NCBI RefSeq assembly: GCF_001647545.1
Contig: NZ_LSZH01000013.1
Coordinates: forward strand, 154,525-218,524
Direction: 5' to 3'
DNA length: 64,000 nucleotides
Source of the DNA: Acinetobacter sp. SFB
Lineage (GTDB): Bacteria; Pseudomonadota; Gammaproteobacteria; Pseudomonadales; Moraxellaceae
Shown one piece after another: positions 47,026-56,362 of the stretch; positions within the stretch are counted from its first letter, which is position 1, and every line of letters starts with the position of its first letter. The notes beneath the pieces were generated by a model. That model did no database searches, had not been told where the DNA came from, and worked only from the letters and a program-made list of their open reading frames with translations. A program made the position numbers and the translations under genes.

Positions 47026-47843
47026 GGCACTGTTGCAAATAGAGACTAATGTTAAGCTAGATTATCTTTTAGCTAACGGATCAGCAGATGAGTGCTTTCC
47101 ATGGTCGTCATTTTCAGGGTGAAATCATTCTTTGGGCCGTCCGTTGGTACTGCAAATATGGCATCAGCTATCGCGAACTTCAGGAAATGCTCGCTGAACG
47201 AGGAGTAAATGTCGATCACACCACGATTTATCGTTGAGTCCAGCGTTATGCTCCTGAAATGGAAAAACGTTTACGTTGGTATTGGCGTAATCCTACAGAT
47301 CGACATTCATGGCATCTGGATGAAACTTACGTAAAACTGAATGGAAAATGGGCATATCTATACCGTGCAGTTGACCAACGTGGCCACACTCTTGATTTCT
47401 ATCTTTCTGCTAGATGAAATACCCATTCAGCTTATTGTTTTCTTGGTAAGATTTTGAATCATGTCAAAAAATGGCAGATTCCACGAGTCATAAACACTGA
47501 TAAGGCCCATACCTATGGCTGTGCTTTGTCGCGACTAAAACAGGAAGGAAAGTGTCCTCAAGACCTTGAGCATCGACAGATTAAATACAAGAATAACGTG
47601 ATTGAATGTGATCATGGCAAGCTCAAACGGATCATCAAGGCTACGTTGGGATTCAAGTCTATGAAAACGGCTTATGCTACAATTAAAGGTATTGAAGTTA
47701 TGCGTGCATTTCGTAAAGGATAAGCTTCAATATTTTATAAAGATAATCCTCAAGGAGAAGTGTGGCTAGTAAATAGAGTTTTCGGTCTCTAAGCTTTTTT
47801 GAAGGGAAAATCATCGACTCAGATCCCTATTTGCAACAGTGCC
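47026..47843 (+). mobile_element. IS26-group (IS6 family) insertion sequence, left copy
   Basis: 818 bases bounded by inverted repeats GGCACTGTTGCAAATAG (47026-47042) and its complement (47827-47843). Size and 14-bp core repeat match IS26-like elements. The flanking eight bases (CCAAATCT and TAAATTCG) differ, so there is no simple target duplication. The transposase is dead. Confidence 0.92.
47088..47792 (+). pseudogene. IS26-type transposase with three internal stops
   Basis: 705 bases, exactly 234 codons plus stop, the normal length. The frame is intact, but codon 50 is TGA (expected Trp in YRWVQRY), codon 110 is TGA (expected Arg in SARRN) and codon 212 is TAA (expected Gln in RKGQAS). 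All three fit single C-to-T or G-to-A changes. The DDE residues (HLDETYV, INTDKA, IECDHG) are preserved. Confidence 0.9.
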
Positions 47844-47882
47844 TAAATTCGAGTCATTTAGGATAGCTCTGTCTTTCAAACC

Positions 47883-47898
47883 TTTATGCAACAAAGCC
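47883..47898 (-). repeat. IS5-type end remnant
   Basis: GGCTTTGTTGCATAAA on the minus strand, similar to the end at 34032-34018. Only the tip is recognisable. It lies between the left IS26-group copy and the rhodanese gene. Confidence 0.45.
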
Positions 47899-47934
47899 AT
47901 ATTTAATTATCAATTAAATGAGTCTAATATTAAT

Positions 47935-47970
47935 TAAGCCAAGAAATATAGAAATACGTTTCCTGGCTTA
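47935..47970 (-). terminator. possible terminator of the minus-strand sulfur operon
   Basis: TAAGCCA-GAAA / TTTCCTGGCTTA imperfect stem with a loop of about 12 bases, 35 bases beyond the rhodanese stop. The T run is weak. Confidence 0.45.
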
Positions 47971-48004
47971 GAATGCTTAATCTTTTGAATAATTTTAATA
48001 AATC

Positions 48005-49588
48005 TTATATTACAAAGAATCCATGTGTGCCATCATTTTTAAGCTGATTTACTAAACCAAACTCCCAGTCTAGATAAGCTTGCATCGCCTTTTTCGAAAT
48101 ATCTGTACCTTCATAAGGACGTTTATAACGGTCTATCTCTTCAGAAAGTAATTCTAGTTCTTGAGATAATGGCAGACCAGCCTGCGCCCATGCAGCATTA
48201 CCGCCTTTCAAGATATACACTTTTTGACCAGATTTGAGTTGAGTTTTGATTTCTGGCACAGCATATTGAGCAAGTAAGCTTGAGCCACAAGTGACCACAA
48301 TAGCATCTAGACTTGTAAACGCGGGCTGCTGGATCAGTTTAGACACATCTGCTTTCAATACCCACTGTGCATGTGGTATATGTCCCTTCTTATAGTTCGC
48401 CGCAGTTGTGAAATCCCAAATCACAATATTTTGTGTTGTTGAAAGTTGCTGCAACTCATCTGGAGAAATAAACAAATCAACATCAATCTGTGGTGTAGCT
48501 GGTTTCCATCCTCCAGTTTCGACCAAAACTTGCGCAAAATCATCTGCGAGCACATAAACATTCCAATTCATTTGTGCTAACCAAGAACCAGTCATATAAG
48601 CTCGAACAAGTTGATCATCAACTAAAACAATCCGAGCGCCACGCACTGCAGCATAATGGTCAGTTTCCTGTACCAGTTGGCCACCTGCTACCCAACGACT
48701 AGCAGGTAAATGCCCTGCTTCATATTCCTGTTCGGTACGTACATCAAAAATATAGGTGGTTTTATCTTGCTGTGCCTGTAGATTCTGTAAGTCAATGAAA
48801 TTGATTTGCTTTACACCTGCTCGTTTTGCTAATTGTGCAGCATTTTGTTTTACCTGTTCATCGATCTGAGTATCAAGATCTGAGAATGAACGTTGCTGAC
48901 CATGTTCAAGTGGTTGTCCAGCAAGTGTCCAGCCAATCGTTCCATTTCGTAATGCAAAAATCTCATGCGGCAAGTTGGCATTAATGAGTGACTGAGTGCC
49001 AATAATACTACGCGTACGGCCAGCACAATTTACGATAATTTGGGTGTTTTCATCTTTAATCAATGAAGGTGCTCGCAGAACCAATTCAGCACCGGGAACA
49101 CTCATCCCCGTAGGGATACTCATCGTCTGATATTCATCAAAACGTCGCGCATCTAAAATAACGATATTTTCTTGAGCGTCAATTTTTGCTTTGAGTTCCT
49201 CTGCGCTCAGAGATGGTGTCCCTTTATGATGCTCGACAAACTCACCAAATGCTTTGCTCGCAGAGTTGACATCAATGAATAATTCGCCACCATCACGTTG
49301 CCATGCTGCCACGCCACCGTCTAGCACAGCAATGTTACTATAACAATATTCTCTGAGTTTGGTATAGGCGCGCTCAACACGACCATCGCCATCATCATAA
49401 ATTACTATTGGTGTATCTAGACGAGGAATACGGTTATAAATTTCAATTTCGAGACGTGATAACGAAATATTGCTCGCAAATAATGGATGATTTTGGGCGA
49501 AAATATGCTCTTCTCTTAAATCTACAATGGCAATTTCCTCGCCAGCCAGCAATTTTTCACGAACTTCTTGATAACCGATCGTTTTCAT
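48005..49588 (-). CDS. four-domain rhodanese (sulfurtransferase)
   Basis: 527 residues with four tandem rhodanese modules (about 1-105, 125-235, 260-365 and 370-490). Cysteine nucleophiles are present only in module 2 (C188, VNCAGRTRS) and module 4 (C434, VTCGSSLLA). Modules 1 and 3 carry Asp at that place (YDDGDGR and VDDQLVR). Rhodaneses move sulfane sulfur between thiosulfate, persulfides and acceptors. Last gene of the minus-strand sulfur operon, after a cysteine-dioxygenase-like gene. Confidence 0.9.
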   Translation of the reverse strand: MKTIGYQEVREKLLAGEEIAIVDLREEHIFAQNHPLFASNISLSRLEIEIYNRIPRLDTPIVIYDDGDGRVERAYTKLREYCYSNIAVLDGGVAAWQRDGGELFIDVNSASKAFGEFVEHHKGTPSLSAEELKAKIDAQENIVILDARRFDEYQTMSIPTGMSVPGAELVLRAPSLIKDENTQIIVNCAGRTRSIIGTQSLINANLPHEIFALRNGTIGWTLAGQPLEHGQQRSFSDLDTQIDEQVKQNAAQLAKRAGVKQINFIDLQNLQAQQDKTTYIFDVRTEQEYEAGHLPASRWVAGGQLVQETDHYAAVRGARIVLVDDQLVRAYMTGSWLAQMNWNVYVLADDFAQVLVETGGWKPATPQIDVDLFISPDELQQLSTTQNIVIWDFTTAANYKKGHIPHAQWVLKADVSKLIQQPAFTSLDAIVVTCGSSLLAQYAVPEIKTQLKSGQKVYILKGGNAAWAQAGLPLSQELELLSEEIDRYKRPYEGTDISKKAMQAYLDWEFGLVNQLKNDGTHGFFVI

Positions 49589-49605
49589 TTTTTTAACATC
49601 ACTCT

Positions 49606-50160
49606 TTAAATATTCGAATAGCCAGAAATAAATGGTTTAGCTGTACCATCTAGTTGATAGGTAAAGCGCTCAACTTTGCCTATATTTGCACCATAAATAT
49701 GGATGCTGATTGAGACCTGATCCTCAAAGGCATTTTGAACCGCATGAATATCTCCCGTAGTCGGTGTAAACCAGTCGATATCTCCCACCCCGAGATAATC
49801 GCCTTGAGCAGCTGCATGTAAGCTAGCCTCATCACGGGTATAAGGGGTAGAAATTTCTGCGCCTGCAAGTACCCCAATGGCACCCCAAACTTCATGGTTA
49901 TGGATGGGGGTTTTTTGACCTCCCCCCCAAACAAAGCTGACAATAGAAAAACGTTCTTCAGGATCTAGATACAACAGATATTGTTGATAATATTCTGGAT
50001 GTGGTTTTTTAAACTCGGGTTTAAGCCAGTGCGCATCCTTGAGGAGCTTTTTAAACTCAGGTGTAAAGCGCTGAATTAAGGTTTGCTCATCCAGTTGTTC
50101 TACCAAGCCCTGTTGAATAGCATTAATGACTAGTGTTAAAGCGTTCAGATGCTCAGCCAT
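49606..50160 (-). CDS. cysteine dioxygenase-type cupin
   Basis: 184 residues from the ATG at 50160, adjoining the stop of the upstream gene. Cupin with iron ligands H87, H89 (TPIHNHEVWGAIGVL) and H139 (GDIHAVQN). Matches the bacterial cysteine dioxygenase / 3-mercaptopropionate dioxygenase (CDO_I) family, which oxidises a thiol to a sulfinate. Whether cysteine or another thiol is the substrate is open. An ATG at 50199 in the same frame overlaps the previous gene and is less likely. Confidence 0.85.
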   Translation of the reverse strand: MAEHLNALTLVINAIQQGLVEQLDEQTLIQRFTPEFKKLLKDAHWLKPEFKKPHPEYYQQYLLYLDPEERFSIVSFVWGGGQKTPIHNHEVWGAIGVLAGAEISTPYTRDEASLHAAAQGDYLGVGDIDWFTPTTGDIHAVQNAFEDQVSISIHIYGANIGKVERFTYQLDGTAKPFISGYSNI

Positions 50161-50161
50161 C

Positions 50162-51148
50162 TCAATTTCCGACCTGTTTTGTCTTAAACTCACGGTCAAA
50201 CAGACCGCTTACATCAATTTTCTGATTCAAGAGTTGGTGTAGATGATAGAAATCTGCTGTTTCTTGCGATGTCGTAATCACATCATCAGTAATACTGGTC
50301 CATGTGGCATTTTTTCGTTTAAACGCCAATGTGGCTGGTTCTTCTGGAATTCCGGTGATTTTCGCAAGTTCTTTACCAAATGATTGATAATTTTTATTGA
50401 CCCATTGCTGTGATTCTTCAAGTCTGTAGATAAAGTCCTGAATCGCTGCACGCTTTTGCTGATGATTTAATGCTTGCTCTGTCGCGGCAAGAAATGTAAA
50501 ACCTGAATATAATCCACGTCCATTTTCAATGATGCGAAAACCATCGATGATTTCAGCATAGGCAGTATATGGGTCCCAAACTGCCCATACATCGACATTG
50601 CCATTTGCAACTGCAAGTTTGCCATCTGCGGGTGGCAAAAATTTAAAATGCACATCAGATGCTTTCAAGCCAGCACGCTCTACAGCACGCAGTGTCACCA
50701 GCTGACCAATTGAGCCCTTATTGGCGGTCACTGTTTTTCCTTTAATATCCTGAATGGATTTAATCGGACTATCTTTAGGCACCAGTAAAGCCACTGCGTA
50801 TGGATCATAGCGGTTAACCGCAATTGCACGCGTATGGCCTCCATTTGCATTTGCGAAAATAAAGGGTGCATCCCCAAGATAACCAATATCAATCGCAGTC
50901 GCGTTTAATGCCTCAGCCACTGGTGCTGCTGCTGGGAACTCATACCATGAAATTTTATAATCGATACCCTCTAGAAGTTGGGAAGCTTCTAGCTGGGCAC
51001 GCATGTTGCCTTTTTGATCGCCTATTTTGAGTTCAATTTGTGCTAAATTTTTAGTGCTACTCAGTTCTTGTGTATTTTCAGCCGGTTTATTACAGGCCGT
51101 TAAACTTATTGAAACAGCACTAATCATGCCTAATAATATTTTTTTCAT
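50162..51148 (-). CDS. SsuA/TauA-like sulfonate-binding lipoprotein
   Basis: 328 residues from the ATG at 51148. Lipoprotein signal with lipobox LTAC (C19), then a periplasmic binding domain: LKIGDQKGN-type start, IGYLGDAPFIFANANGG, KGKTVTANKGSIGQL and WAVWDPYTAYAEI. It would capture alkanesulfonates or sulfate esters. No sulfonate ABC permease or ATPase is next to it, so it must share a transporter encoded elsewhere. Confidence 0.87.
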   Translation of the reverse strand: MKKILLGMISAVSISLTACNKPAENTQELSSTKNLAQIELKIGDQKGNMRAQLEASQLLEGIDYKISWYEFPAAAPVAEALNATAIDIGYLGDAPFIFANANGGHTRAIAVNRYDPYAVALLVPKDSPIKSIQDIKGKTVTANKGSIGQLVTLRAVERAGLKASDVHFKFLPPADGKLAVANGNVDVWAVWDPYTAYAEIIDGFRIIENGRGLYSGFTFLAATEQALNHQQKRAAIQDFIYRLEESQQWVNKNYQSFGKELAKITGIPEEPATLAFKRKNATWTSITDDVITTSQETADFYHLHQLLNQKIDVSGLFDREFKTKQVGN

Positions 51149-51183
51149 TTCAATCACACTTTTTAATATTGTTTCAGTCGGGC

Positions 51184-52272
51184 CTAAGCTATTTTATTGA
51201 ATTGATCGAGTTCGGCGGTTTTATGACGGATACTCGGCAGTAGTACTTTGCCGTATTCAATGACATCGTTTAATGGGTCAAAACCACGAATTAATACGCT
51301 GTTAATACCGAGCTTATAATATTCTGCAATAGATTCTGCGACTTGCTCTGGTGTGCCCACTAAGGCCGTAGAGTTATGGTTGCCATGCACTAATGTTGAA
51401 ATGCCCGTCCATAAATTGGTGTCATGGACCTCTTGTGAGGCTAAATCGACCAAGCGCTGGGCGCCTGCACTTTGAGCACTTTGCCGATCTGTACGCAGAC
51501 CACGATTTTCAATTTGCTCACGTGTGAGACGGTAAATATCTTGTGCTTTTTCCCAAGCTTGTTCTTGTGTATCTGCAATAATTGGCCGGAAAGAGATATT
51601 AAAATCAAGTGGCTTTTTACGCTCAATATTGAGTGTATTTGTTCGAATGTTTTTTATAAGCTCTTCAGCGCCAGCTAAAGGCTCCCCCCAAAGTGCAAAC
51701 ACGTTTGCATGTTCAGCTGCTACATTGAGTGCTTCTTGAGACGAACCTCCGAAGTACACTGGCAAATGCGATTGATACGGTTTGATTTCTGAGAAGCCAT
51801 CTTTCACTTGATAATATTTACCGCTGTACTGGAAAGGTGTATCGCTGTACCAAGAAAGCTTAGCGATGTCTAAAAATTCTTTTGTACGGGCATAGCGTTC
51901 AGCTTTGGTTAAAAAGTCACCATCACGCTGCTGTTCTGGATCACTTCCCCCGGTAATCACGTGAATGGCTAAACGACCTTTAAGTAAATGATCCAGAGTT
52001 GCATACTTACGTGCAGCCAACGTTGGTGCGATAAAACCGGGGCGATGCGCTAATAAAAACTTTAATGTCGAAGTGTTTGCACCTGCGTGAGCAGCCACAA
52101 TAAAGCCATCGGGCTGATCTGACCACTGACCAATCAATACCTGATCAAAACCAGCATCCTCATGTGCCTTAGCAAAATTTGCAACATAATCTGGATTAAA
52201 TACGGGGCCTTGCGCTGGAATTGTTTCCGAAGCTAGACGGTGGCCAATCATGCCTAAAATTTGAATTGTCAT
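51184..52272 (-). CDS. LLM-class flavin monooxygenase (SsuD-like)
   Basis: 362 residues from the ATG at 52272; a TTG at 52284 is also in frame. Bacterial luciferase-like fold: DQVLIGQWSDQPDGFIVAAHAGANTS, KFLLAHRPGFIAPTLAARKYATLDHLLKGRLAIHVITGG and YFGGSSQEALNVAAEHANVFALWGEP. This is the alkanesulfonate monooxygenase pattern, with reduced FMN supplied by a separate reductase. It likely releases sulfite from the ligand bound by the adjacent lipoprotein. Confidence 0.9.
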   Translation of the reverse strand: MTIQILGMIGHRLASETIPAQGPVFNPDYVANFAKAHEDAGFDQVLIGQWSDQPDGFIVAAHAGANTSTLKFLLAHRPGFIAPTLAARKYATLDHLLKGRLAIHVITGGSDPEQQRDGDFLTKAERYARTKEFLDIAKLSWYSDTPFQYSGKYYQVKDGFSEIKPYQSHLPVYFGGSSQEALNVAAEHANVFALWGEPLAGAEELIKNIRTNTLNIERKKPLDFNISFRPIIADTQEQAWEKAQDIYRLTREQIENRGLRTDRQSAQSAGAQRLVDLASQEVHDTNLWTGISTLVHGNHNSTALVGTPEQVAESIAEYYKLGINSVLIRGFDPLNDVIEYGKVLLPSIRHKTAELDQFNKIA

Positions 52273-52389
52273 TTCAATAACCAAAATATTTTTTGAACTT
52301 GAAACAACTGTAATTTATAAATTAGTATGTGTTAAATAAATATTTATCATAAACTAATATTAATTTAACGCATAGAAAAGGGATTGAGA

Positions 52390-53286
52390 TTAGGATAAAT
52401 TCAATGTCTGGTTAAACTGTTGCATAATGACATCAAATAATTCAGTTTGTGCATGGCTCAGGTTTTCCCGACGTGCATTGTAAACAATGACATCTAGATT
52501 GAGTTCTTCAGTATCGATCATGGATAATTGTTGAAAATGCGGCGTTTGAGAGATTAATTCCCGTGCTAAGAAACCAGCACCAACGCCCTGTTGTACTAAA
52601 TCCAACTGAATTCTAACGCCAGTGACTTCAATCTTTAAATTGAGCTGATTATGCTGTTTTTCTAATTCTTCAGTTAAAAATTCTCTGAATCCACATCCTT
52701 CGTTGTTTAAAATCCAGCCTAAATCCTGCAAGTCTTGCCATGTTGAAATACCCGATCTGCTTAAAGTTTTTGATACTACAGGCCGAATATGTAAGGTACC
52801 CATCATTTTCAGCGCATAATCTTTTGGAAAAGCACTGTGTTCTTTTGCGGTAGAAATGACGCCATCAAGTTCATCTTGCGCTAATTTAGATAATAATTCC
52901 TTGCCCCATCCTGTACTGATTTCAATTTTTGCAGATGGAAAGTCTTTTTCAAGCTCTTGTATCATTCCAAAAATACCAGACTCTGACAGGCTATTTGGAA
53001 TTCCTATTCTGAGGTGTGTTGCATCTGCACGTTGTAAAGCAATCATCTGCTTCAATCGATTGAACTCTTGCGCGATAATACAGCACTGTTCATAGATGTC
53101 TCGTCCATTTGCGGTTAATTTTAAAGGACGCGTATTTCGGTCAAACAGTTGTACTGAACAGTCTTGTTCAAGGCTTTGGATGCGACGTGTTACTGCAGGC
53201 TGTGTAATCCCTAATTGTTGAGCAGTCAGACGCGTCGATTGCAATTTAACAAAAGTAATAAAAGCATGAATGTCTTCAATCTTCAT
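52390..53286 (-). CDS. LysR-type regulator (CysB/Cbl-like context)
   Basis: 298 residues from the ATG at 53286, which gives the standard LysR start (KIEDIHAFITFVKLQSTRLTAQQLGITQPAVTRRIQSLE). The frame continues to 53361 and would add 25 residues not usual for the family. The C-terminal effector domain is present. It is placed between the two divergent sulfur operons and probably controls both. Confidence 0.85.
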   Translation of the reverse strand: MKIEDIHAFITFVKLQSTRLTAQQLGITQPAVTRRIQSLEQDCSVQLFDRNTRPLKLTANGRDIYEQCCIIAQEFNRLKQMIALQRADATHLRIGIPNSLSESGIFGMIQELEKDFPSAKIEISTGWGKELLSKLAQDELDGVISTAKEHSAFPKDYALKMMGTLHIRPVVSKTLSRSGISTWQDLQDLGWILNNEGCGFREFLTEELEKQHNQLNLKIEVTGVRIQLDLVQQGVGAGFLARELISQTPHFQQLSMIDTEELNLDVIVYNARRENLSHAQTELFDVIMQQFNQTLNLS

Positions 53287-54064
53287 TGGAAATTTAACCT
53301 CGTCATCATCGCGTCGCACAGTTGCCGGATTGAAATCTAATTGGATATTTGAATCGCTCATATCTTATGGGCTATCGAATTTACTCAAAAATTCAGAAGC
53401 TTATTCTATGTGAATTTAAGATGCATTATGGAAAAATATCAGTCTTCTCTGCATTCATGCCAAACAGAGCTTCTAAACAAAAAAATACTCGATGACGGGT
53501 GTTTAGCATCTAACCCAACCCATCGAACGCCTATTCACCCAAATTGATTCGCTAAAGTAAATCTTTCAACTGGCTATGCTACAAATTAACGTCAAATATT
53601 CAGATCCAATTGTAATAAAAAAGTTGAAAAACAAATGCTTATCCATCAATTAATCGGTACTTATTTTTTGCGGATTCTAGAATCTCTTGCATTTAAAGCG
53701 AAGTGAATAAAATTCATATGAAAAGATAAAATTTAGAATAAGTTATATTTTATCTATAAAATATTAAAAATGATGTTGTTATTCCAATCAATACATTAGA
53801 GAAGTTGATTCAAGGGATACCGACAACATACTAATTTAACTATAAATATTATTTAAAATCATTCACTATTATTCTAAATGCATCAAAATAATTAATATGT
53901 ATTATCTATTAATGACATAGAAAGATAGATCTTAAATGTAGTATTCATTATTTTTATATAATTTTATTAAAAATACCTATTTAAAACATATTAAATTCTC
54001 ATTTATGTTGAGCTACATACAGACGACTGCATCAATGATGCTGAGCTAACATAGAGAATAAACC
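53287..54064. other. long AT-rich divergent control region
   Basis: About 780 bases (700 if the LysR protein starts upstream) between the LysR gene and the MetN-like gene. I find no convincing coding frame, RNA gene or clear dyad. It probably holds the divergent promoters and LysR sites, but none can be pinned down by eye. Confidence 0.4.
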
Positions 54065-54826
54065 ATGATACAGCTGCAGAATCTCACTAAAATATTTGTA
54101 CAAAAGGAGAGTCAATTTACGGCTGTCTCCGATGTCAGTTTAAATATCCATCGAGGTGATGTATTTGGCATTATCGGTTTTAGTGGTGCAGGAAAATCCA
54201 CATTATTACGCATGATTAACCTGCTAGAACATCCTCATAGTGGCGATATTAAAATTGAAGGGGTATCACTTCTACAATTGTCAAAAAAGCAATTGCTCGA
54301 GCAGCGCAAATTCATCGGCATGATCTTTCAGCATTTTAATTTGCTGACCAACCGTACTGCTTTAGAAAATATTGAACTCCCTTTAGAGTTTTCAGGAGTG
54401 CCAAAATCCGAACGTCATCAACGTGCTCTAGAGTGTCTGAAAATTGTCGATCTGTTAGACAAAAAAGACGCTTATCCAAGTCAACTCAGCGGTGGTCAAA
54501 AACAGCGTGTCGCAATTGCCCGCGCCATTGTAACGCAGCCAAAAATCCTACTCTGCGATGAGCCAACTTCTGCAGTAGACCCACAAACTAAAGAATCTAT
54601 TTTGCATTACCTGTCTAAAATCAATCAACAGTTTGACATCACGATAGTGATTGTGACGCATGAAATGCAACTGGTACATAAAATCTGTAACCGTGTAGCG
54701 GTCATGGAACAGGGTCAAGTCATTGAAGAATTTGACCTCACCCAGCCCATCCAGCAACCGGTGAAATCTATTATTTCTAAATTACTCCTTAGTGACATTA
54801 GTACCAGCTTAAAAGAGGCGTCCTAA
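54065..54826 (+). CDS. methionine-type ABC transporter ATPase (MetN-like, no NIL domain)
   Basis: 253 residues. Walker A GFSGAGKST (about 39-47), signature LSGGQKQRVA, Walker B ILLCDEPTSAVD and switch His in VTHEM. MetN proteins usually have a C-terminal NIL domain of about 80 residues that senses methionine; here the protein ends shortly after the ATPase core. That suggests a specialised, possibly unregulated uptake system. The next gene starts one base after its stop. Confidence 0.9.
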   Translation: MIQLQNLTKIFVQKESQFTAVSDVSLNIHRGDVFGIIGFSGAGKSTLLRMINLLEHPHSGDIKIEGVSLLQLSKKQLLEQRKFIGMIFQHFNLLTNRTALENIELPLEFSGVPKSERHQRALECLKIVDLLDKKDAYPSQLSGGQKQRVAIARAIVTQPKILLCDEPTSAVDPQTKESILHYLSKINQQFDITIVIVTHEMQLVHKICNRVAVMEQGQVIEEFDLTQPIQQPVKSIISKLLLSDISTSLKEAS

Positions 54827-54827
54827 T

Positions 54828-55493
54828 ATGTACGACAAAGTAATCGGGGTTTGGCCTGAAATTCAAACTGCGCTGGGCGAAACTTTTTATATGCTGTCTG
54901 TCACCATTTTATTGGGCATTATTTTTGGTGGAATCGTAGGCACTGCACTGTATTTAACTCGTGATGGCTCAATTTCTAGCAATAAGTTGCTAAATGGTGT
55001 TTTAAATGCGCTGGTGAACTTCATACGTTCTTTCCCTTTTTTAATTCTCGCAATCTCTATTATTCCGTTAACGCGTTTAATTGTTGGAACATCAATTGGT
55101 ACCACAGCAGCGATTGTTCCAATGACCATCAGTTGCATCCCTTATTTTGCTCGTTTCGTCGAAGCTGCATTATTAGAGGTCAACCGCGGGGTCATTGAAG
55201 CAGCACAAGCAATGGGCGCAACTAAATTTCAAATTGTGCATAAAGTACTGTTTTCAGAAGCACGTGCGGCGATTGTTAACGCAATCACAATTGTGACGGT
55301 GAGTTATTTTTCTTATTCCACGATTGTTGGAATTGTCGGTGGTGGTGGTATTGGCGACTTTGCTATCAGGTATGGTTTTCATCGTTTTGAAACAGACATT
55401 CTGATTTTCACTGTGCTGATTATTATTTTCATTGTTCAGATGATTCAATTTACGGGCAACTATTTTGTGAAGCGTTTAGATAAACGGATTTAA
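54828..55493 (+). CDS. methionine-type ABC permease (MetI-like)
   Basis: 221 residues with five or six membrane segments and the EAA loop EAAQAMGATKFQIVHKVLFSEA. Closest to the MetI/D-methionine permease family. It forms the channel with the preceding ATPase; the binding proteins are encoded at 55514 and 57646. Translationally coupled to the ATPase gene. Confidence 0.92.
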   Translation: MYDKVIGVWPEIQTALGETFYMLSVTILLGIIFGGIVGTALYLTRDGSISSNKLLNGVLNALVNFIRSFPFLILAISIIPLTRLIVGTSIGTTAAIVPMTISCIPYFARFVEAALLEVNRGVIEAAQAMGATKFQIVHKVLFSEARAAIVNAITIVTVSYFSYSTIVGIVGGGGIGDFAIRYGFHRFETDILIFTVLIIIFIVQMIQFTGNYFVKRLDKRI

Positions 55494-55513
55494 TTTAAGG
55501 GATTAATTTATAT

Positions 55514-56341
55514 ATGACATTTAAATATACATTGGCGGCAGTATTGAGTGGATCTGTTGGTTTAGGCATGACAAGCTGTGCAAAACAGGACAAAACCAAA
55601 GCAGAGGCTGAAGCGATTAAAGTCGTGACTTTACTCACGCGTGACAATCCACCTTTGCCACAAATTGCGGAATTTGTAAGAGATAAAGTGAAGCATCAGA
55701 ATATTGAACTGCGGATTAAGTATGCTAATGATGGGTTGATTCCTAACAAATCAGTATCTGAACATGAAACTGATCTGAATTATTTTCAACACAGAACCTA
55801 TATGCAGTCTGCAAAAGAACTGAACAATTGGGATCTAAACGCGATCGGAACCACATTTAACAGTATTTTTGGCGCGTATTCACCGAAATATAAACATTTA
55901 AAAGATGTGCCGGATGGCGCTAAAGTGGTGATTCCGTCTGACCCCTCCAATGGGGGGCGAGCGTTAAATCTTCTGGCCTCAGTCGGTTTAATTACGCTTA
56001 AACCCAATACCGGTGCAAAAACCAGTGTCAAAGATATTACAGCTAATCCCAAAAAATTAAAGATTATTGAAGTAGAGCATGCATTGGTACCAGTGAGTTA
56101 CCAAGATTCAGATATAGCAATTATGGATGGTGCCTATACAGCCCACGCTAACCTTGTGCCAAAGCACGATGCCCTGTATTTGGAAGAAAATAATCACAAT
56201 TACGATGCGGTTCTGGTGGCAAATTCTAAGTCACAACAAAAAGCCGAAGTTCAACTCATTAAAGATGCATTTACTGCAGATGATACTCGTGATTTCGTAC
56301 TGAAAAATTACTCAGGCACAGTCACTTGGGAAAAACAGTAA
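55514..56341 (+). CDS. MetQ/NlpA-family binding lipoprotein 1
   Basis: 275 residues. Lipoprotein signal with lipobox MTSC (C22), then a NlpA domain: IKYANDGLIPNKSVSEHETDLNYFQHRTYM, FGAYSPKYKHLKDVPDGAKVVIPSDPSNGGRALNLLA. NlpA-family proteins bind methionine or related organosulfur compounds. A second, closely similar copy lies downstream at 57646. Confidence 0.92.
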   Translation: MTFKYTLAAVLSGSVGLGMTSCAKQDKTKAEAEAIKVVTLLTRDNPPLPQIAEFVRDKVKHQNIELRIKYANDGLIPNKSVSEHETDLNYFQHRTYMQSAKELNNWDLNAIGTTFNSIFGAYSPKYKHLKDVPDGAKVVIPSDPSNGGRALNLLASVGLITLKPNTGAKTSVKDITANPKKLKIIEVEHALVPVSYQDSDIAIMDGAYTAHANLVPKHDALYLEENNHNYDAVLVANSKSQQKAEVQLIKDAFTADDTRDFVLKNYSGTVTWEKQ

Positions 56342-56362
56342 GCGTATAGGACGTCTAGTATT

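Noticed and set aside
47026..47843. Intact IS26-type transposon with target duplication
   Set aside because: Flanking octamers differ and the transposase has three stops.
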